From Planctomycetota bacterium (GTDB lineage: Bacteria > Planctomycetota > Phycisphaerae > SM23-33 > FEN-1343), in assembly GCA_013203365.1 (NCBI GenBank), contig JABMQG010000373.1, positions 1-11,541 on the forward strand: DNA of 11,541 nt, given 5' to 3'. The position numbers were made by a program, and so were the translations under genes. The stretch's first letter is position 1. The number at the start of each line of letters is the position of its first letter. Positions 5,937 to 11,541 of the stretch are shown piece after piece. Under the pieces are notes generated by a model that worked only from the letters and a program-made list of their open reading frames with translations, was not told where the DNA came from and made no database searches.

Positions 5937-8027
5937 TTAGTTCGCCGCACCCCGCAGTTTCGGCAGGTCGAGCAGCTGCACGATCGGCCGACCGTCGAGC
6001 TTCATCTCCGGCGGCACCGGCCTGTTGAAAATCGGCACGTCGTGGGCGCCGGCGGTAATCAGGCCGTCGATAAGCGCATGGTCGATCTCTGGCCACCAGC
6101 CGTAAGTGGTCCGAAGCCGGTGGATCTCGCCCCAGTTGATCCACAGGTGCGTGACGCCCCATTCATCATGCAGCCGGCGGATAATCTCCACAGGGTCGCG
6201 CGTCTGTCTGGTGATATGCACCAGCTGGTCCATCTCCCACGCACTGGCGTACAACGTTCCAGTGGGGCAGTTCAACACCCGAGCGTCCCCGACCCTCAAC
6301 ATCCGCGCACCGGGTGGCAAAAGCCTGCTGATAAACGCCATTTCCGGCAATTCGTCGGGGTACAGTCCGTTCAGACCGGGTGGGATACCGCTGGTGAGGT
6401 TGGCACGCAATTCCAGCCTGTACAGGCGGACACCTATCAGCAAGTTCAACACGATCGCCCCGGCGAGCAACATGACCGGCGGGGCCGAACCGCCCCACCT
6501 GGCGGGCAGCAACCTGGCAGGACATAGCCGAGCAAGCCAAGCGAGCCTGGCGATGAGTCCGCCGGCGAGTATAGCCAGTGGCACGGCAGCCGGGGCGAGA
6601 AACCGCACGGGCATATGTGTCCCCATGGCCCAGATGGCCAACTGAAGGACAACCAGCCCCAGGCACAGCCGATCTAACGTCTCGGCTTTGCGACGGCTGA
6701 TGATTGCCCAAAGCGCACCTGCCGCGGCCAGGACCCACAATACTGGCCCGGGTCCGCGCTCGTCCAGAAACGAGCCGATGAACAATCGGAACCTGTCGCA
6801 AATGGGTGGGGGGGCATGGCCGGCGTTCCATCGTGCTACCGACTCGTTTACCCAGTGACCATGACCGAACAGACCCGAGGCCAGGGGAAAGACCGGGTTG
6901 CCGGTGTTGGTGAGATTACGTATGAGCCATGGACTGGCAATCGCCGCACACACCACGCATGCCAACGCCAACTGACCCAGCCGGCGAGGTCGGCGGATGC
7001 ACACCATCAACATGATCGCCAGCAGTGGCCCGGCGACCAGGCCGACGCTGAGATACTTCGTAGCGCACGCACCTCCGCAGGCCAGGCCGACCATCGCCGC
7101 CGACCGCCAACCGGGCCGATCCAGCCACGCCGCCAGCCAGGCGACGCCGATGGCCAGGTAGGCAAGTTCGCTCAGCTCGACGAATGCCAGCCAACTCAGG
7201 TAGATGACCATCGGCGCCGTTGCCAGCAGCACGGCCGCCGATCGCCGGCGCCAATCGTCTCGGCCTGGCAGGGCAAAACAGATCGTCACCGCCGCTAAGA
7301 CGGCCCATAGTCCATGCGTGAACTTGGCGACGTATACGCCATCGAGTGCCCCGCCCTTAAGGCACATGCCAAGCAGGAACAGCATCTGTGCCCCCAGCGG
7401 GTAATTGCTGTAAGTGTTGTGTGGCAGGAATGAAATTCGGCCGGCTTCGTAGAACTCTCGCGGCACCTGGAGCTGATAAGAGACAACGTCGTACGCATCG
7501 GCCGTGATGCCCCCTACGGTCCCTGGCGGCATCGTCGCCCCCGCCAGCCAAAGTCCCGCCGCTATCGCAATCGGTATCCAGATCAGCGACGCCGGCCGTA
7601 CCCGGCGGGGCAGGCCCCATCGCCTGAATCGACCGCGACACCCATACGCGCACAAGGCCCACCCGGCGACCATCACCGGCCACCATATCGCAGGCGTCAG
7701 CGCCCCGTCCGCTGCCGAGCCCGCCACCAGCACGGCAGTGGCCAGAACCCACAGCCCTGCGGCCACACTGGTGACGGCTTTCAGCCCGTCGCCGGCATTC
7801 GGCGGAAACAGCTTGTGCACGACGAGATAGCCCCACCCGCCGGCGGCGAGGAAGATTGCCACAGCCGGCGGCAAGCCGGTCAAGATAACGTAAATCGCCC
7901 CGAAAACCCCCGCATTGCCGACCAGCAGGCCCAGCGCAGCAAAAAAGCCCAGCAGACAAGCCGCGCACAAAATCCACAACGGCACCCCCGGCCCGCTAAG
8001 CGACCCACTGTCTTCATCCACAGCCAT
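5937..8027 (-). CDS. GT-C fold membrane glycosyltransferase (GT39/ArnT-like)
   Basis: This 696-residue polytopic protein has roughly 11-13 hydrophobic segments and a soluble C-terminal part of about 150 residues. After the first membrane segments comes a loop with DAYDVVSYQLQVPREFYEAG (residues 177-196). The acidic residues here (Asp177, Asp180) sit where GT-C enzymes of the PMT/ArnT type carry their catalytic Asp. Other GT39-like features are ACATKYLS (320-327), ASPWLIRNLTNTGNPVFPL (364-382) and MPVRFLAPAAVPLA (472-485). Such enzymes use polyprenyl-phosphate sugars on the outer face of the inner membrane; donor and acceptor are unknown here. The tail contains GVTHLWINWGEIHRLRTTYG (624-643), a segment I associate with planctomycete relatives. 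An upstream GTG at 8078 would add 17 residues of non-membrane sequence. I prefer ATG 8027, although neither start has a good Shine-Dalgarno site. dnaE lies 191 bp upstream on the same strand. Confidence 0.8.
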   Translation of the reverse strand: MAVDEDSGSLSGPGVPLWILCAACLLGFFAALGLLVGNAGVFGAIYVILTGLPPAVAIFLAAGGWGYLVVHKLFPPNAGDGLKAVTSVAAGLWVLATAVLVAGSAADGALTPAIWWPVMVAGWALCAYGCRGRFRRWGLPRRVRPASLIWIPIAIAAGLWLAGATMPPGTVGGITADAYDVVSYQLQVPREFYEAGRISFLPHNTYSNYPLGAQMLFLLGMCLKGGALDGVYVAKFTHGLWAVLAAVTICFALPGRDDWRRRSAAVLLATAPMVIYLSWLAFVELSELAYLAIGVAWLAAWLDRPGWRSAAMVGLACGGACATKYLSVGLVAGPLLAIMLMVCIRRPRRLGQLALACVVCAAIASPWLIRNLTNTGNPVFPLASGLFGHGHWVNESVARWNAGHAPPPICDRFRLFIGSFLDERGPGPVLWVLAAAGALWAIISRRKAETLDRLCLGLVVLQLAIWAMGTHMPVRFLAPAAVPLAILAGGLIARLAWLARLCPARLLPARWGGSAPPVMLLAGAIVLNLLIGVRLYRLELRANLTSGIPPGLNGLYPDELPEMAFISRLLPPGARMLRVGDARVLNCPTGTLYASAWEMDQLVHITRQTRDPVEIIRRLHDEWGVTHLWINWGEIHRLRTTYGWWPEIDHALIDGLITAGAHDVPIFNRPVPPEMKLDGRPIVQLLDLPKLRGAAN

Positions 8028-8218
8028 GGTGCCTATTGGACCATAGCTTGAGCAACCAAACAAGCCGACTGCCTGCACAACCGCAACACAGGCCCGCCAT
8101 GAACGCGGGCACCCAGCAGTTCACGCCGGCGGGCCGGAGTTAGTACCTATCCGTCGTGATTTTTCCGCGGATGGATTCGAGTCGCACGGCCTTTGCTCCG
8201 GGTCCGGTCTGGGCCGTT
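8028..8218 (-). other. dnaE to GT-C gene spacer (trailer and leader)
   Basis: This 191-bp gap separates two genes reading the same way. It contains the long hairpin at 8091-8135, described separately. Just after the dnaE stop there is a weaker 6-bp inverted repeat, ACGGCC (8186-8191) with GGCCGT (8212-8217), enclosing a 20-nt GC-rich loop. Neither is followed by a U-run in the minus direction. I see no good promoter for the GT-C gene, so it may be read through from dnaE. Confidence 0.45.
8091..8135 (-). terminator. Bipartite long hairpin between dnaE and the GT-C gene
   Basis: Read as minus-strand RNA, an 8-bp GC stem (GGCCCGCC with GGCGGGCC, 8135-8128 and 8098-8091) leads through a 3-nt bulge. 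A second 6-bp stem follows (GUGAAC with GUUCAU, 8124-8119 and 8104-8099), closed by a 14-nt loop that can itself pair GGG with CCC. The outer base pair of the second stem is a G-U wobble on this strand but an A-C mismatch on the plus strand, so the structure suits minus-strand RNA. It lies 84 nt after the dnaE stop and 64 nt before the GT-C start. The bases after it are only mildly T-rich (TGTGTTGCGGTTG), so it may be a non-canonical dnaE terminator, an attenuator or an mRNA-stabilising element. Confidence 0.45.
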
Positions 8219-11200
8219 TCAACTCGACAAGCCGGCGCCGGCGGGGTACCGGCGAACAGGCTTGGACGGCGAATAGTTATTTCTCCGGCGGTTGTTTTGT
8301 CCGTTGGTAGCGGGCTTGCCTTTGAATACGACGTTTTCGGCGCCCAGGAGTTCTTCGAGTTTCTTCATCAACTCCCTTTGCGGGTTGACGTACCACCTGG
8401 GGTCGCTTTGCAGCGTGGCTCGAATCTGGGGGGCGGTTAGAGGGTGCAGCTGCAAATACAACGGGCATTTGCCCTTGAACGAAGCCAGCAGGTCGCCAAG
8501 GGTCTGTACGGCCTGCTTGTTGGCGATGATGCGGTCCAGACGAAGCAAGACGCCTGCCGTGAGGGTTTCCACGGCCCCGGCAATCGGGATGACCCCATCG
8601 ACGATAATGCTGGGAGCCTGCCGTTGATGATCGACCGCGCCGCGGATGAACACCATCGCTTCCGGAACGAGCAGATCGGCCAGCCGGGCATACGCGTCAC
8701 TGAAGGCCAGGCACTCGGCCGAGCCTGTCAGATCCTCCACCGTAAGCATTGCCATTTTCTGACCGGCGGAACGGCCCTGCTTGATGATCGTCTGGCGGAC
8801 CTGGACAATCATGCACCCGACGATGACCGGCGTGTTTGCCGGCAGGTTTTTCAGATCGGCCAGCCTCGCCGAGCCGAGGTTCTCCAACTCCCGCCCGTAG
8901 GCGGTCAGCGGGTGAGAGGTTATGTAGAAGCCGAGGGTCTCCTTCTCCGCCGCCAGCAGTTGTGCCTCCGTCCAAGGCTGAACCTTTGGAAACTGTGGGC
9001 GATAGTCGTCGGTGCCGCTGTCCTTAACGAGCAGATCGAGAAAGTTCAACTGCCCGCTGCGCTGATCGGCGGCCTGACGCTGGCCTAGCTGGATTGCCCC
9101 GTCGACAGCGGCGATCATCTCGGCGCGGTTGGCGCCCAGGCCGTCGAACGCGCCGCACTTGATAAGCGCCTCTAACGCTGTGCGATTGACGGCTTGCAGG
9201 TCGATGCTCTCGCAGAAGTTGTACAGGTCCTTGAACTCACCTGCAGCCTGGCGGCCTGCGAGGATTGCCTCGACGGCCTTGGTGCCCACGCCCTTGATGC
9301 CGGTCAGGCCGAATAGGATTGTTTTGCCGACGACGGTGAAGTCGGCGGCGGAGTCGTTGATGTTCGGAGGGCCAACCTTGATACCCATCATCGCGCATTC
9401 TTCGAGGTACTCCCTGAGCTTGTTGCTGTCGCCGGCCTCGAAGGTAAGCGTGGCGGCCATGAACTCCATCTGGTGGTGCACCTTGAAGAATGCGCTTTGG
9501 TAGGCGACGATAGCGTACCGGGTGGAATGGGCCTTATTGAACCCGTAGCCGGCGAACTTTAGGATCAGCTCGAATAGCCGCTTTGCCTCTTCGTCGTCGA
9601 TTCCGTTTTCCTTGGCCCCGGCCAGAAAATACGGCCGCTCGGCTGTGATGACCTTCTCCTTCTTCTTGGAGATGGCCTTGATCAGCGTCAGGGCCCTGTT
9701 CAACGGCAGTTTCCCCAGGCTGTTGAGCACCTGCATGACCTGTTCCTGGTAGGCCATGATGCCGTAGGTCTCCCGGAGCATGTCGTCCACGAGGGGGTGC
9801 AGCGATGGAACGTGTTCGTGGGCGTGCTTGCGGGCCACGTAAGTGGGAATAAGCTCCATCGGCCCGGGCCGGTACATTGCGTTGGTGGCGATGAGTTCTT
9901 CGATTCGCTCCGGGCGGATCTGAGTAAGAACGTTTTTCATGCCGGCCGATTCGAACTGAAATACGCCGGCGGTCCGACCTTCGCAAAACATTTGGTATAC
10001 CTGGGGGTCGTCGAGCGGGATCGTTTCGGGGTCGATGTCCTCGCCGGTTCGCTTGCGAACCAGTTCCCTGGTACGCTGGATGATTGTCAAGGTGCGAAGA
10101 CCGAGGAAGTCGATCTTCATAAGCCCGATCTTGTCGCACGTCGGCCCGTCCCACTGCGTGATGGCGTCTTCGCTGTTGGCCTGCCTGCAAAGAGGGACAA
10201 TTTGCTCCAGCTTCTCCGAGGCGATGACGATACCGGCGGCATGAACCCCGGCGTGACGGGCAAGCCCCTCCAGCTTGCGGGCGTGGTCGATCAGTGTGTG
10301 AATGCGATCGTCGGTGTCGTAGAGGTGCCTGAGGTCCGGCTCCGCGGCCATGGCCGAGTCGATCGTGACGTTCAGGCCCTCGGGCACCTTCTTGCATAGT
10401 TGATCTACCTCCGGCAACGGCACGTCCAGCACGCGGGCGACGTCGCGTATGACCGCACGGGCCTTGAGTGTGCCGTAGGTGATTATCTGCGCTACGTGCC
10501 CGTACTTGTGGCGGACGTAGTCGATTACCTTGGCCCGGCCTTCCTGGCAGATGTCTATGTCGATGTCGGGGGCCTCGCGGCGTTCGGGGTCGGTGAACCG
10601 CTCGAACAAAAGCCCGTATTTCAGAGGGTCAACGTCGGCCATGCCGAGGACGTATCCCAGCAGTGTCGCCACTCCACTGCCGCGAGGGGCTGCCGGTATG
10701 TCGCCCCGGCGGGCGTATTGCACGAGGTCGTTTACGATCAGGAAATACGAGCAGTAGCCCTTGTCGGATATAACGTCCAATTCCCGCTGGAGCCTCTGGA
10801 CATACTGTTCGCCCGGCGAGTCGCCCCGGCGGCGGCGCAGGCCCTCGTAGGCCAACCTGCTTAGGTACTCGCAGTCGCTTTGACCGTCGGGCGTGGGGAA
10901 AATTGGCAGATGCGAGCCGGAGAAATCCAGCTCTAAATTGCACATCTCGGCTATGCGGACAGTGTTGTCCGCCGCCTGGGGCCAACGCGCCAGGGCCTGG
11001 CGCATCTCGGCGGGACTTTTCAGGTACAACTCCGGCGGGTAGGCGTCGCCCATCGAGCTTTCTTGAATGGTCTTGCCGGTGGAGATGCAGCAGAGTATCT
11101 CGTGGCTGGGCTTGTGCTCGCGCGTCAAAAAGTGCACGTCGTTGGTCCCGACCAGCCCTACGCCCAGTTGCTTTGCCAGTTCCACCAGCATGGGGTTGAG

Positions 11201-11541
11201 CCGGCTCTGCTCGTCGAGGCCCTGGTTTTGGACCTCCATGAAAAACCTCTCGGACCCGAATATGTCGAGGTATTCGCCTGCTACCTTTCTGGCGTGTTCA
11301 GCCTGGCCGCTCAGCAGTGCCGCGGGCACCTCGCCGCCGAGGCATGCTGTGGTGCAGATCAGCCCGGCGTTCAGTTCGCTAAGTAACTCCCGGTCGATGC
11401 GGGGCCGGTAGTAGAACCCCTCCATGTATGCCCGGGAAGACAATTTCAGCAGATTGCGGAAGCCCGTTTCGTCTTGCGCAAGCAGCAGCAGGTGGTAACT
11501 GGAGCCCTTGATGTTGCCGGCGCTGCGGTCAGTCCGTGTAG
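8219..11541 (-). CDS. dnaE: DNA polymerase III alpha subunit DnaE, 5' end cut by the window edge
   Basis: This is the catalytic subunit of the replicative DNA polymerase (C family, DnaE1 type). The frame is open to the edge, giving 1106 visible residues (numbered from the first full codon at 11539). Comparison with E. coli suggests about 80 N-terminal residues are missing. The PHP domain comes first: HLLLLAQDETGFRNLLKLSS (16-35), CLGGE (66-70), FFMEVQNQG (99-107) and TNDVHFL (132-138). The polymerase core has PDIDIDICQEGR (324-335), whose Asp325 and Asp327 match catalytic D401/D403 of E. coli. KIDFLGLRTLTII (475-487) supplies the third, Asp477. A helix-hairpin-helix part contains GIKGVGTKAV, and SGQLNFLDLL (828-837) fits a beta-clamp-binding motif. 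An OB-fold follows (about 903-965), then a short C-terminus ending in an Arg-rich, Asn-rich tail. The reading frame is intact. TTG at 11443 opens a shorter frame but is an internal Leu codon inside the PHP domain. Confidence 0.97.
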   Translation of the reverse strand, partial: TRTDRSAGNIKGSSYHLLLLAQDETGFRNLLKLSSRAYMEGFYYRPRIDRELLSELNAGLICTTACLGGEVPAALLSGQAEHARKVAGEYLDIFGSERFFMEVQNQGLDEQSRLNPMLVELAKQLGVGLVGTNDVHFLTREHKPSHEILCCISTGKTIQESSMGDAYPPELYLKSPAEMRQALARWPQAADNTVRIAEMCNLELDFSGSHLPIFPTPDGQSDCEYLSRLAYEGLRRRRGDSPGEQYVQRLQRELDVISDKGYCSYFLIVNDLVQYARRGDIPAAPRGSGVATLLGYVLGMADVDPLKYGLLFERFTDPERREAPDIDIDICQEGRAKVIDYVRHKYGHVAQIITYGTLKARAVIRDVARVLDVPLPEVDQLCKKVPEGLNVTIDSAMAAEPDLRHLYDTDDRIHTLIDHARKLEGLARHAGVHAAGIVIASEKLEQIVPLCRQANSEDAITQWDGPTCDKIGLMKIDFLGLRTLTIIQRTRELVRKRTGEDIDPETIPLDDPQVYQMFCEGRTAGVFQFESAGMKNVLTQIRPERIEELIATNAMYRPGPMELIPTYVARKHAHEHVPSLHPLVDDMLRETYGIMAYQEQVMQVLNSLGKLPLNRALTLIKAISKKKEKVITAERPYFLAGAKENGIDDEEAKRLFELILKFAGYGFNKAHSTRYAIVAYQSAFFKVHHQMEFMAATLTFEAGDSNKLREYLEECAMMGIKVGPPNINDSAADFTVVGKTILFGLTGIKGVGTKAVEAILAGRQAAGEFKDLYNFCESIDLQAVNRTALEALIKCGAFDGLGANRAEMIAAVDGAIQLGQRQAADQRSGQLNFLDLLVKDSGTDDYRPQFPKVQPWTEAQLLAAEKETLGFYITSHPLTAYGRELENLGSARLADLKNLPANTPVIVGCMIVQVRQTIIKQGRSAGQKMAMLTVEDLTGSAECLAFSDAYARLADLLVPEAMVFIRGAVDHQRQAPSIIVDGVIPIAGAVETLTAGVLLRLDRIIANKQAVQTLGDLLASFKGKCPLYLQLHPLTAPQIRATLQSDPRWYVNPQRELMKKLEELLGAENVVFKGKPATNGQNNRRRNNYSPSKPVRRYPAGAGLSS

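Noticed and set aside
8028..8078. Upstream GTG start at 8078 for the GT-C gene
   Set aside because: There is no Shine-Dalgarno site, and the added 17 residues are non-membrane sequence before a reasonable ATG at 8027.
8170..8192. tRNA T-loop-like GGATTCGAGTC
   Set aside because: The flanking arms do not pair and no acceptor, anticodon or D arm lies at the right distance on either strand.
11381..11443. TTG 11443 as the real dnaE start
   Set aside because: The frame continues upstream with HLLLLAQDETGFRNLLK, which matches the DnaE PHP domain, so the gene runs off the window.
1..11541. Defence system, mobile element, CRISPR or biosynthetic cluster
   Set aside because: No transposase, integrase, nuclease-toxin, spacer-repeat pattern or clustered biosynthetic enzymes are present. 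All six genes have recognisable families.

Overview
The window is a stretch of GC-rich bacterial chromosome (about 60% GC by eye) carrying mostly housekeeping and cell-envelope genes. I see no insertion sequence, prophage, CRISPR array, rRNA or tRNA. The protein styles suggest an anaerobic or environmental bacterium of the Planctomycetes (Phycisphaerae-like): a zinc-motif URO-D family methyltransferase, a cysteine-rich NadA, a MurJ with an enlarged loop, and a GT-C membrane protein with a soluble tail. This placement is inferred from the look of the sequences, not from a search, and is held with moderate to low confidence.

Layout. Positions 145-2699 (minus strand) hold a two-gene unit: an MFS_3/DHA3-type exporter followed 35-65 nt later by a URO-D/MtaA-type protein. 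A 319-bp divergent region (2700-3018) contains a plausible sigma70-type promoter for the exporter. On the plus strand come murJ (3019-4659, lipid II flippase) and nadA (4782-5927, quinolinate synthase). nadA has its own perfect TATAAT box and a strong GAGGAG ribosome binding site ahead of a GTG start. nadA converges, with only 9 bp between stop codons, on a minus-strand GT39-like membrane glycosyltransferase (5937-8027). Upstream of that gene, and running in the same direction, is dnaE (DNA polymerase III alpha). It fills 8219 to the window edge and continues beyond it, so its first roughly 80 residues are missing.

How the genes relate. They do not form one pathway. MurJ serves peptidoglycan synthesis, the GT-C protein probably glycosylates an envelope substrate from a polyprenyl-linked sugar, NadA feeds NAD synthesis, and DnaE replicates the chromosome. 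Only the exporter/URO-D pair looks like a possible dedicated functional unit.

I found no convincing new multi-gene system. The points most worth a second look are the URO-D protein, which keeps the His-X-Cys...Cys zinc motif of methylcobamide methyltransferases rather than HemE features; a strong bipartite hairpin between dnaE and the GT-C gene that pairs better in minus-strand RNA; and the altered charged positions plus about 20-residue insertion in MurJ.
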